A model generated the notes under the pieces. It ran no database searches. It was not told the origin of the DNA and saw nothing but the letters and a program-made list of their open reading frames with translations. From Chitinophagaceae bacterium (GTDB taxonomy: Bacteria; Bacteroidota; Bacteroidia; Chitinophagales; Chitinophagaceae): a stretch of 6,132 nucleotides of DNA. Numbering within the stretch: the first letter of the stretch is position 1; each line of letters begins with the position of its first letter. The stretch covers positions 1 to 6,132 of the forward strand of contig CANHUK010000106.1 in the NCBI GenBank assembly GCA_947463755.1, read 5' to 3'. A program made the position numbers and the translations under genes. This document shows, in pieces, positions 1-6,132 of this stretch.

Positions 1-1830
1 CCGGATCATGGAGCGTACCGACTTGTCATCGTAATCCTGGGCGGAGGCGACCAGTTCGCATACCATCTCATTGAACTCGGCCTCGATCTGACTCTTGTGC
101 GCCTTCATGATCTTCGGATGGTGCGTCGGCAACAGGTTCTCGGAATCCTTGAACAATTCTTCAAACATCTTCTCACCGGGGCGGAGGCCCGTGAAATGGA
201 TGGGGATGTCGACGTCCGGTCGGAAGCCCGCCAGCTGGATCATTTTACGGGCCAGGTCGATGATCTTCACCGGCTGTCCCATGTCGAAGACGAAGATCTC
301 GCCACCACGACCCATCACAGCTGCTTCCAGCACCAGACTACTGGCTTCCGGGATCGTCATGAAATAACGGGTGATGTCAGGATGGGTGACCGTCACCGGG
401 CCGCCCTGTGCGATCTGCTGCTTGAACAGCGGTACGACCGAACCATTCGAACCCAGCACGTTGCCGAAGCGGGTGGTGATGAACTGCGTGCGACTGTTTT
501 CGGAGAGCGCCTGGACGTAGATCTCACCGATGCGCTTGCAGGCACCCATCAGATTGGTGGGGTTGACCGCCTTGTCCGTCGAGATCATGACAAACTTCTC
601 TACCTGATTTTCGATGGCGGCGTCGGCCAGATTCTTCGTACCGAGTACGTTGGTCAGCGCCACTTCAGAAGGATACTCCTCCAGGATGGGCACATGCTTG
701 TAAGCGGCGGCATGGAATACAAAGTGCGGACGATACTTGCGGAAGATATTATCAATACGCTTGCGGTCGCGGATGGTGGCAAGTTCCATGGTCACCTCAA
801 AGTCCAGATCAAGCTTACCAAGTTCGATCCGAAGATCGTGCAGGCCGGTCTCAGACTGGTCCACCAGGATCAAACGACCCAGATTGTAGCGGCAAAGCTG
901 GCGGCAGATATCGCTGCCGATGCTGCCTGCGGCACCGGTCACGAGCATGACCTTGCCTTCCAGTTCCTGGCGAGACTGCAGGTTCAGCAATTCGATCTTG
1001 TCGCGGCCCAACAGGGATTCGATGGTGAGTTCCTTCAGCTGGCTGCGGTTGAAGATGCCCTTGATCCACTGGCTAAGCGGGGGAATTACGGTGATATGGA
1101 TCCCCTTGCCGATGCAAAGCTGGCTGAGCGATGCCTTCTTGGCGGCGTCCAGGTCAACGGAGAGGATGATCTCACGCACCTTGTTACGGAGCAGGAAAGC
1201 CTGCAGCGCCTGCGGCTCGGAAGACATGATGCGCTTGCCGTTCAGCACCTTGCCGACCTTCTCGGGACTGTCATCGATGAAGGCAATGACACGGCAGTTG
1301 GATTTCTTGTCGAACTCGATGGCGTTCTTTGTGGCCATACCGATGTCGCCGGCTCCATAGATGACCACGTTATCCTTCTGGGTCAGTCCGTGTACAGCCT
1401 TCGTGTAGACTTCCTTTACCAGCAGCCGGAAGGCCGACATGAGGATCGAGGTGATCAGGGTGTTGACGATCAGCGCGAAAACCTTGGACAACGCATCTAC
1501 ATCAAAGCCCCTGGAAACAACCGGCAGCATCAGCAGCCAGATCATCAGCTGCAAGATGGCGAACCGCAATACCGTGAACAGATCGCGGATCTCAGAGTAA
1601 CGGATCAGCCCGTGATGCGACTTGCTCACCAGCATGGCCAGGGCGCTGATGACGGTGTTCAGGAAAAGAATGGCGATCATGTCAACAGACTCGATCGGAA
1701 CCAGCCGGATGCGGAAAAAGATCAGCATCGTGAGCAGCGCGCCCATGCCGCTCAGGACCAGTTCAATGGAGAGGATCACCCAACGCGAGGTGACACTGCG
1801 GAAAGCACGATGAGAGAGCAAAGATTTCAT
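1..1830 (-). CDS. Membrane-anchored nucleotide-sugar epimerase/4,6-dehydratase, CapD/WbpM/PglF type (3' end cut off)
   Basis: This is a polysaccharide-biosynthesis enzyme of the large CapD/WbpM/PglF family, whose members convert UDP-GlcNAc-type sugars to 4-keto-6-deoxy sugars at the inner face of the cytoplasmic membrane. I translated 610 residues before the window edge, probably nearly the whole protein since relatives are about 600-650 residues. Hydrophobic membrane segments lie at roughly 17-40, 50-68, 86-105 and 117-138. A first Rossmann-like domain starts with VVIYGAGDIG (155-164). The catalytic SDR domain has TGAAGSIG (298-305), HAAAYKHVP (373-381), STDKAVNPTN (417-426) and RFGNVLGSNG (454-463). 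Met428 and Lys432 form the MxxxK pair that replaces the usual YxxxK in this family. GLRPGEKMFEEL (548-559) is also typical. The ATG at 1830 is the first in frame after a stop near 1884, and the protein starts just before the first membrane helix. No Shine-Dalgarno is visible. The exact sugar substrate cannot be read from sequence. Confidence 0.95.
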   Translation of the reverse strand, partial: MKSLLSHRAFRSVTSRWVILSIELVLSGMGALLTMLIFFRIRLVPIESVDMIAILFLNTVISALAMLVSKSHHGLIRYSEIRDLFTVLRFAILQLMIWLLMLPVVSRGFDVDALSKVFALIVNTLITSILMSAFRLLVKEVYTKAVHGLTQKDNVVIYGAGDIGMATKNAIEFDKKSNCRVIAFIDDSPEKVGKVLNGKRIMSSEPQALQAFLLRNKVREIILSVDLDAAKKASLSQLCIGKGIHITVIPPLSQWIKGIFNRSQLKELTIESLLGRDKIELLNLQSRQELEGKVMLVTGAAGSIGSDICRQLCRYNLGRLILVDQSETGLHDLRIELGKLDLDFEVTMELATIRDRKRIDNIFRKYRPHFVFHAAAYKHVPILEEYPSEVALTNVLGTKNLADAAIENQVEKFVMISTDKAVNPTNLMGACKRIGEIYVQALSENSRTQFITTRFGNVLGSNGSVVPLFKQQIAQGGPVTVTHPDITRYFMTIPEASSLVLEAAVMGRGGEIFVFDMGQPVKIIDLARKMIQLAGFRPDVDIPIHFTGLRPGEKMFEELFKDSENLLPTHHPKIMKAHKSQIEAEFNEMVCELVASAQDYDDKSVRSMIR

Positions 1831-2059
1831 TGTGGTACGGATGAGGTGGTTTCGTGTATGCAAGGCAAACAGTACTGGCCCTCATGGGAATGGATCTACG
1901 GAAATTCAATGGAGATTTGGATACGGTGGTCTGAAACAGGATTGGAGTTGGCGTTGCGCCGGAAGGTCTTGTCAGAGGATGTGGAGTGTTGCGGGAGACC
2001 CGCCGGATGATCTCAGGGATTTCCCCATCGATAGTTGCGTAAAGATTGTGTGAATCACG
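1831..2059 (-). other. Probable untranslated leader of the dehydratase gene
   Basis: About 229 bases lie between the dehydratase ATG and the candidate -7 box. Base composition is close to that of the coding regions, yet I find no convincing gene on either strand. The longest minus-strand frame here would encode a low-complexity, proline-rich 99-residue peptide that overlaps the dehydratase start out of frame and has no recognisable family. A short perfect hairpin, GCGGG-AGA-CCCGC, lies at 1991-2003. If transcription starts just downstream of the box at 2060-2067, this stretch is a long 5' leader, which is inference. Long leaders occur ahead of surface-polysaccharide operons in Bacteroidota, but no known regulatory RNA motif is recognised here. 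Confidence 0.4.
2050..2058. repeat. Short palindrome GTGAaTCAC next to the candidate promoter
   Basis: A 9-base perfect palindrome with one central base lies immediately downstream of the candidate -7 box, close to the expected transcription start. It partly overlaps one copy of a 9-base direct repeat, ATTGTGTGA (2045-2053 and 2132-2140). It could be an operator half-site or chance; this is sequence observation only. Confidence 0.35.
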
Positions 2060-2067
2060 CAAAAATA
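2060..2067 (-). promoter_or_regulatory. Candidate -7 box TATTTTTG for the dehydratase gene
   Basis: Read on the minus strand the sequence is TATTTTTG, a full match to the Bacteroidota -7 consensus TAnnTTTG. It sits in the AT-rich part of the gap between the terminator of the Wzi-like gene and the dehydratase gene. The dehydratase gene needs its own promoter because the upstream gene ends in a strong terminator. The region about 19 bases upstream has no good TTG-type -33 element, so the call is moderate. Confidence 0.45.
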
Positions 2068-2071
2068 CAAG

Positions 2072-2081
2072 GTATTAATAC
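2072..2081. repeat. Palindrome GTATTAATAC inside the promoter spacer
   Basis: A perfect 10-base palindrome lies immediately upstream of the candidate -7 box of the dehydratase gene, where the spacer between the -33 and -7 elements would be. A protein bound here would occlude RNA polymerase, so it is a plausible operator. AT-rich palindromes of this length do arise by chance in a few hundred bases. Confidence 0.4.
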
Positions 2082-2124
2082 GAAATAATTTTTATTTCAT
2101 GATACGTTCATTTACGCTTAACCG

Positions 2125-2136
2125 ACAATGCATTGT
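2125..2136. repeat. Palindrome ACAATGCATTGT upstream of the dehydratase promoter
   Basis: A perfect 12-base palindrome lies about 60 bases upstream of the candidate -7 box on the minus strand, and the direct repeat copy ATTGTGTGA (2132-2140) overlaps its right half. Its length and position fit an activator or repressor site, but no known regulator site is recognised. Confidence 0.4.
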
Positions 2137-2234
2137 GTGATAACTACTTGGAACAAACCCTTCACAAAAAAAAATATACGATCGGATGCCTGAAACCCAC
2201 GCCATACAATGATCCCGGAAATAAATAAAAATGA

Positions 2235-2278
2235 ACGACCCCGTCCATCGGCCGGATCCGGCTTCTGGACGGGGTCGT
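2235..2278 (-). terminator. Strong intrinsic terminator after the Wzi-like gene
   Basis: A perfect 12-base-pair stem, ACGACCCCGTCC with GGACGGGGTCGT, encloses a 20-base loop. The loop itself contains the palindrome GCCGGATCCGGC (2251-2262), which can form a second 4-base-pair hairpin stacked on the first across a 4-by-4 internal loop. On the minus strand the stem is followed by a T-rich tract (TTCATTTTTATTTATTT), as expected for Rho-independent termination. It begins about 40 bases past the stop codon of the Wzi-like gene. In the plus direction the following sequence is much less T-rich, so it should act mainly on minus-strand transcripts. Confidence 0.92.
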
Positions 2279-2317
2279 ATATTTACGTTACGTCTAAATA
2301 AATATGACCGTTCGGGA

Positions 2318-3781
2318 TCAGAAAAGGCGGGCGACTGAAAACAAACCGCCGGCACTATTGGGCAGCAACCCGCCATTGTCCATGGCCACCATTGCGCGCA
2401 GTTGCCATCCCTTCTTCAGAGGCATGCCTGCCTCGAGGCTCATGGACATTGAATTCACGGGCTTGAACTTGTTGACGATCTCCCAAAGACCCATGTTGTT
2501 TGAAAAGGACGTGCGGCTCCTCAGGAAAACCTTGTCAACCGTAGCCTCCAGCCCGACATGGAAAACCTTTACCCGGGTATTATGAAAGAAATATGGATTG
2601 TTGCCGCGGGGAAGGGTTTTGAGCATGGACGCGTCTGACGTAATGAACGGATTGCCCAGGCTTTGGCCGAGATATGAATTTCCGTTCATGATGAATTCGT
2701 GATTATAATAGTTATCGTGATTCACCGGCCTGGCTGCATTGTAGGCTTGATTCGCGGTACGATAGTATTCCACGACCGCCTTTTGCAGCCGGAAACCCTT
2801 GCCGTCGGCGGGGGCCGTATTGGTAATACTCACGCCCGTCAGTCCGTCGTTGAAACTGCCCTGCTTGAAGGAGTTCTCACTCTCATACAACACCTGGTGG
2901 TAGATCAGCGTCCGGGAAGACTTACCGGTCATCTCCAGGCCCAGGTCGATGGATCCCAGGTGGTTGCCGACGTTGGTGGTAAAGGTGGATCCGGGCTTGT
3001 AGATATAGTTCTTGCCGGTCATCACATACCAAAGGGTCTGCATCTGACTCAATTCATAGGATGGCCCCACGAGCGACTTTCCGTCCACCCAAAACACCTG
3101 GTGTACGCCCCCGAAGATGAAACGGCTCTTCCAGCCGGGTTTACCGATCCGGACATGAGCCGACTTCTGATGGAAGTATCCGGGAAGAATGTCGCGTTTA
3201 TTGCTGTAATTGGTCGGCACATCGCCCATGAACCCCTGTGCCAGTGAGCCTTTGATGCTGATGAGGCTGTCGAACAGCGGGAAGGAATAGTCGGGCAGGG
3301 ATAGGGAGACCTGCGGGATGCCCAGGGCCGTCCCGGAAATGGTATGCGAGCCACTTGACAGTGTGGTGTCGGTCAATCCGGAGATCATGCGCGAGCGGCC
3401 GGCCCTGATCTCAAACATCTTCAATTTTAATTTGGCATAGGCCTCGATCACCCGGAAGTCGGACACGCTGCCGACATCCGCCCGGAGCTGGATACCCACA
3501 CCCCAATCGATGTCCCTGGCAGAATCCTGCCGGTAAGGCTTTACGTAGTGTGCCAGGGCCGCAAAGGAAGTACCCTGATAAGGATTGCTGCCGTACTGTC
3601 CGGCCCGCATCCAGAGTGGGACCGCATCCCCCGTGCCAATGGCCTGCAACTCTACCATACGGTAGGCGGCGGCGGCTTTGTAAGCCTTGCGAACGGAATC
3701 ATACACGGGGACCGGCTGTGACAGGACCGAAAGGTGGAACGACAGGATAGCAACTGTCGTCAGAATCGATGACTTGATCAT
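2318..3781 (-). CDS. Wzi-family capsule-assembly outer-membrane beta-barrel protein
   Basis: The 487-residue product resembles the Bacteroidota branch of the Wzi family. E. coli Wzi is an outer-membrane beta-barrel lectin of similar length that helps attach group 1 capsule to the cell surface; the same role is inferred here. Residues 1-21 form a signal peptide (short basic start, hydrophobic core, likely cleavage near SVLS-Q). Features I recognise from the Bacteroidota branch are PLWMRAGQYG (55-64), AGRSR (127-131) followed by LSSGS (141-145), a GIPQV segment (154-158), GYFHQKSAHVR (201-211), FGGVHQVFW (223-231), and NHDNYYNHEF (354-363) followed by SLGNPFI (374-380). Alternating hydrophobic and polar residues and the C-terminal phenylalanine suit a barrel. 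The start is the first ATG and gives the complete signal peptide. It has its own candidate promoter and a terminator, so it may be monocistronic. The polysaccharide it binds is unknown. Confidence 0.85.
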   Translation of the reverse strand: MIKSSILTTVAILSFHLSVLSQPVPVYDSVRKAYKAAAAYRMVELQAIGTGDAVPLWMRAGQYGSNPYQGTSFAALAHYVKPYRQDSARDIDWGVGIQLRADVGSVSDFRVIEAYAKLKLKMFEIRAGRSRMISGLTDTTLSSGSHTISGTALGIPQVSLSLPDYSFPLFDSLISIKGSLAQGFMGDVPTNYSNKRDILPGYFHQKSAHVRIGKPGWKSRFIFGGVHQVFWVDGKSLVGPSYELSQMQTLWYVMTGKNYIYKPGSTFTTNVGNHLGSIDLGLEMTGKSSRTLIYHQVLYESENSFKQGSFNDGLTGVSITNTAPADGKGFRLQKAVVEYYRTANQAYNAARPVNHDNYYNHEFIMNGNSYLGQSLGNPFITSDASMLKTLPRGNNPYFFHNTRVKVFHVGLEATVDKVFLRSRTSFSNNMGLWEIVNKFKPVNSMSMSLEAGMPLKKGWQLRAMVAMDNGGLLPNSAGGLFSVARLF

Positions 3782-3832
3782 CTGCTGCGTTTAAAATGGT
3801 GAAGAGTACGGTGATTCGCAGGATTCGGTGCC

Positions 3833-3864
3833 GAAAAGTAAACATATTCCCATTCAGATGCAAG
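3833..3864 (-). promoter_or_regulatory. Candidate promoter of the Wzi-like gene
   Basis: On the minus strand CTTG (3861-3864) is followed after 20 bases by TACTTTTC (3833-3840), which matches the Bacteroidota -7 consensus TAnnTTTG at all but the last base. The spacing suits a -33/-7 pair. The predicted start would leave an untranslated leader of about 45 bases before the ATG at 3781. The 143-base gap after the regulator gene shows no clear terminator, so read-through from the regulator is also possible. Confidence 0.5.
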
Positions 3865-3924
3865 TGTCCGGTCATATCAACATACGGAAAGAGCAGCAGT
3901 CCGGGGTTGCGCCGCCGTCAATAT

Positions 3925-4866
3925 TCATCGCGACAGCAGTTCGCAGGGCTTGATGCCAGTATGCTTCTTGAATGCAGACGAGAAATGGGAGATCGAGGAA
4001 TAACCGAGCGAGACAGACACTTCGGAGACGGACTGGCCCTTTTCATAGAGGAGGAACTTGGCATGCTCCATGCGCTGGTCCTGGTAGAAGTCGAAGATCG
4101 TCATGCCGTAAAGTACCTTGAAACCCTTCTTGAGATAGCACTCGTTGATGGCTACCTTACGGCTGAGCTCCCTGATCGTGATCGGGTCTCCGATATGACG
4201 GAGCAGGATCTCCCTGGCCAGTACGATCTTTTCGCGGTCAAGGGCGTTGGACAGGAACTTACAGGCAGGAACAGCTTCCTCCACTTCCGTCTGGTATATC
4301 GACTCCAGCGTGTAGAGCATCAGGATCTGCGTCTGCGCATTCATGAAGATATTCTCCGTGGCATCCGTGTAGGTATTTCCCAGGATGGACACCAATGTTT
4401 CGCGGATCTTCCGGGTGATGCTGATGTGCCGGTAGAAGGATTCTCTGTATCTGAAGTTCAGCAGCGCTGCCGCCGGGCTCTCCGGGCCCTGACTTTTTAC
4501 GAAATGCGCCAGGTGGGGCGGCTCAAACCGGAACTGGAGCAGGTCAATGGACGGCCCCTTGTGCTCACAGGCGACCGATGCATCGTCGCGGCAACCATCG
4601 CAGTCGATCCGCCGTTCGTTGCACCAGGTGCCCCCGTCGAGGCAAAATCGCAACTCGAGCGTATGCCCCCCGACGGTCCCGGGCCGGTAATGATAGACCA
4701 GCATGCCCGTGTCCTCGACCCTCGCCGGCTTGCGCGAACGAAACCGGTGGATGGTGTACTGCCAGGTCCCGGGTATGTCGCGCCCCTTCTGCTGTAACAG
4801 GTCCAGCTCCTCCAGCATCACAGGATATCCCAGGGACTCGGCGATCAGATCAGGCGTCTCGAGCAT
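3925..4866 (-). CDS. AraC/XylS-family transcriptional regulator with a cysteine-rich N-terminal half
   Basis: The 313-residue product is a DNA-binding transcription regulator. The C-terminal AraC domain is clear: the first helix-turn-helix spans about 227-250 (DPITIRELSRKVAINECYLK), a linker helix follows, and the second spans about 279-301 (SVSEVSVSLGYSSISHFSSAF), ending with the family signature FKKHTGIKP (299-307). The N-terminal 200 residues should sense a ligand or signal, but I recognise no named domain. Five cysteines cluster there at 75, 82, 89, 92 and 100, with histidines at 68 and 102, which suggests metal or redox binding; that is inference. The ATG at 4866 is chosen because a perfect -7 box lies four bases upstream, leaving almost no leader. 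The protein is encoded 143 bases upstream of the Wzi-like gene in the same direction and may control it, but no target site was identified. Confidence 0.92.
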   Translation of the reverse strand: MLETPDLIAESLGYPVMLEELDLLQQKGRDIPGTWQYTIHRFRSRKPARVEDTGMLVYHYRPGTVGGHTLELRFCLDGGTWCNERRIDCDGCRDDASVACEHKGPSIDLLQFRFEPPHLAHFVKSQGPESPAAALLNFRYRESFYRHISITRKIRETLVSILGNTYTDATENIFMNAQTQILMLYTLESIYQTEVEEAVPACKFLSNALDREKIVLAREILLRHIGDPITIRELSRKVAINECYLKKGFKVLYGMTIFDFYQDQRMEHAKFLLYEKGQSVSEVSVSLGYSSISHFSSAFKKHTGIKPCELLSR

Positions 4867-4870
4867 GGGG

Positions 4871-4878
4871 CAAAGTTA
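4871..4878 (-). promoter_or_regulatory. -7 box TAACTTTG of the AraC-type regulator gene
   Basis: On the minus strand TAACTTTG is an exact match to TAnnTTTG and ends four bases before the ATG at 4866. Transcription would then begin at or next to the start codon, predicting a leaderless or nearly leaderless mRNA. No good -33 element is found at the preferred spacing; a CTTG lies 24 bases upstream, which is rather far. Confidence 0.55.
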
Positions 4879-5000
4879 CCGCCTTTTTCGGGGACATGCC
4901 ATCAAGGTTCCGCCGGCCACCAGGGCATCTCTGTGGAAATCATCTTGATAAAGGCGGCCGGTCATACCCCGGCGGGATGGAAGAGATGGCTGATTTTCGG

Positions 5001-5008
5001 TACCTTTG
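5001..5008 (+). promoter_or_regulatory. -7 box TACCTTTG of gyrB
   Basis: TACCTTTG matches the Bacteroidota -7 consensus exactly and lies 41 bases before the preferred gyrB start at 5050, predicting a leader of about 35 bases. The expected -33 region lacks a TTG element, as is common for weak or partly conserved Bacteroidota promoters. The 183-base region it shares with the divergent regulator promoter shows no other recognised element. Confidence 0.6.
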
Positions 5009-5049
5009 CATTGGAAATGCCCGCATCAAAGGGCAGGGAACACGCTCTT

Positions 5050-6132
5050 ATGTCTACTGAGATCAACGAAGAACAAACACAGGGTAAGGGAGGCTATGGC
5101 GCCGACAGTATCCAGGTGCTGGAAGGCCTGGAGGCCGTCCGGAAGCGGCCGGCGATGTACATCGGAGACATCGGGGTCAAAGGTCTGCACCACCTCGTAT
5201 ATGAAGTGGTGGACAACTCCATCGACGAAGCCCTCGCAGGATACTGCAAGAATATTGAAGTCACCATCCATCAAGACAATTCGATATCGGTCAGGGACGA
5301 CGGACGGGGTATCCCCACCGGCATCCACGCCAAAGAGGGCCGCAGTGCCCTGGAAGTGGTCATGACCGTCCTGCATGCGGGTGGAAAGTTCGACAAGAAC
5401 ACTTACAAGGTGTCCGGCGGTCTGCACGGCGTGGGCGTTAGCTGCGTCAATGCGCTGAGCACCAAACTGCATGTGGTCGTCGAACGCGAAGGAAAGACCT
5501 TCGAACAGGAATACGCAAAGGGTGCCCCACAGTACCCCGTTCGGGAAACCGGGACCAGCGAACGCACCGGCACCACGGTACATTTCTGGCCCGACCTGGA
5601 GATCTTCACCACGGGCATATATAATAAAGACATCCTGGAGGGCCGTCTTCGCGAACTCTCTTACCTGAACCGCAACATCCGCATCACCATCGCCGACGAG
5701 CGGGAACTTGATGACGAGCAACAGATCTACCGAAAGGAATTCTTCTCCGAGGGCGGCATCACTGAATTCGTGGAGATGCTCGACCAGGCCGGTAAGCGCA
5801 CCTCGCTGATCCCCAAGATCGTGTACATGGAGGGCCATGATCCGGAAACGAATGTGGCCGTGGAAGTCGCCATCAACTATAACGACTCCTACAGCGAACA
5901 CATATTCTCCTACGTTAATAACATCAACACCATCGAGGGGGGTACGCACGTAGCCGGCTTCCGCCGCGCCATCACCCGCGTATTCCAGCACTACGGAAAA
6001 CGGGAAGGCCTCTTCGAAAAATCGAAGGTCGAAGTGGAAGGGGATGACTTCCGCGAAGGCCTCAGTGCCATCATCTCCGTGAAGGTCCCCGAACCCCAGT
6101 TCGAAGGTCAGACCAAGACCAAGCTGGGCAAC
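5050..6132 (+). CDS. gyrB: DNA gyrase subunit B, N-terminal part (3' end cut off)
   Basis: GyrB is the ATPase subunit of the A2B2 DNA gyrase, which introduces negative supercoils in the cytoplasm. The window holds 361 residues of an expected 640-660: the complete GHKL ATPase domain and most of the transducer domain. The conserved start YGADSIQVLEGLEAVRKRPA is at 16-35. Predicted catalytic Glu52 and Mg-binding Asn56 lie in YEVVDNSIDEA, Asp83 lies in DDGRGIP (83-89), the glycine-rich lid GGLHGVG is at 123-129, and the QTKTKLG loop at 354-360 contains the lysine that contacts the ATP gamma-phosphate. GyrB rather than ParE is chosen on overall likeness to Bacteroidota GyrB, including VSYVNNINTIEGGTH-like residues near 287-300. 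The ATG at 5050 gives the N-terminal length usual for the family; an in-frame ATG at 5017 would add 11 residues. No frameshift or missing motif is seen. Confidence 0.98.
   Translation, partial: MSTEINEEQTQGKGGYGADSIQVLEGLEAVRKRPAMYIGDIGVKGLHHLVYEVVDNSIDEALAGYCKNIEVTIHQDNSISVRDDGRGIPTGIHAKEGRSALEVVMTVLHAGGKFDKNTYKVSGGLHGVGVSCVNALSTKLHVVVEREGKTFEQEYAKGAPQYPVRETGTSERTGTTVHFWPDLEIFTTGIYNKDILEGRLRELSYLNRNIRITIADERELDDEQQIYRKEFFSEGGITEFVEMLDQAGKRTSLIPKIVYMEGHDPETNVAVEVAINYNDSYSEHIFSYVNNINTIEGGTHVAGFRRAITRVFQHYGKREGLFEKSKVEVEGDDFREGLSAIISVKVPEPQFEGQTKTKLGN

Noticed and set aside
97..2010. A 637-codon open frame on the plus strand
   Set aside because: It lies antisense to the dehydratase gene, whose product has clear conserved motifs throughout. 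The antisense product is rich in H, D, Q and R, matches no family I know, and reads as a by-product of high-GC codon use.
1763..2062. A 99-codon minus-strand frame upstream of the dehydratase gene
   Set aside because: It overlaps the dehydratase start out of frame, is proline- and serine-rich without any domain, and has no clear initiation context. A small gene here cannot be excluded but is not supported.
2166..2174. A run of nine A residues as a possible phase-variation tract
   Set aside because: It lies between a terminator and a promoter and not inside a gene or between promoter elements, so slippage would have no obvious effect.
2699..3247. A 182-codon open frame on the plus strand
   Set aside because: It is antisense to the Wzi-like gene; its V/I-rich start and remaining sequence resemble no known protein.
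3796..4797. A 333-codon open frame on the plus strand
   Set aside because: It is antisense to the AraC-type gene, whose helix-turn-helix motifs are unmistakable; the antisense product has no recognisable features.
4867..5049. Possible long inverted repeat from ATCAAG and CTTGAT with nearby CCGCC/GGCGG
   Set aside because: The GC-rich arms are in the wrong order to extend the ATCAAG/CTTGAT pair into a nested stem, leaving only 6 bases.
5026..5991. A 321-codon open frame on the minus strand
   Set aside because: It is antisense to gyrB, which carries all expected catalytic motifs, so this is a shadow frame.

Overview
The window looks like a chromosomal segment of a Bacteroidota bacterium with fairly high GC, plausibly a Chitinophagaceae-like lineage. 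This rests on four things: the close match of the GyrB N-terminus to Bacteroidota GyrB, a Wzi-family outer-membrane protein of the Bacteroidota type, Bacteroidota-style -7 promoter boxes (TAnnTTTG), and the absence of good Shine-Dalgarno sequences. The family-level placement is inference from general protein resemblance and base composition.

Layout: three genes lie on the minus strand and one on the plus strand. From right to left on the minus strand are an AraC-type regulator (4866 to 3925), a Wzi-like capsule-assembly outer-membrane protein (3781 to 2318) ending in a strong intrinsic terminator (2235-2278), and a membrane-anchored nucleotide-sugar epimerase/4,6-dehydratase of the CapD/WbpM/PglF type (1830 to beyond base 1, C-terminus cut by the window edge). 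On the plus strand, divergent from the regulator, gyrB starts at 5050 and runs off the right edge (N-terminal 361 residues present). The 183-base region between the regulator and gyrB holds one perfect TAnnTTTG box for each direction. The 487-base gap between the epimerase and the Wzi-like gene contains the terminator, an AT-rich candidate promoter with several short palindromes, and about 220 bases of probable untranslated leader.

How the genes may work together: the dehydratase would make a modified UDP-sugar (or an equivalent sugar nucleotide) used early in surface polysaccharide synthesis, and the Wzi-like barrel would help hold or organise the exported polysaccharide at the cell surface. 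The AraC-type protein is placed to regulate the Wzi-like gene 143 bases downstream, but that link is inferred from position only. gyrB is a housekeeping neighbour with its own promoter.

I see no mobile element, CRISPR array, RNA gene or phage gene, and no convincing new multi-gene system. The most unusual features are a five-cysteine cluster in the N-terminal half of the AraC-type regulator, a predicted leaderless transcript for that regulator, and a palindrome-rich promoter with a long leader ahead of the sugar-nucleotide dehydratase gene.
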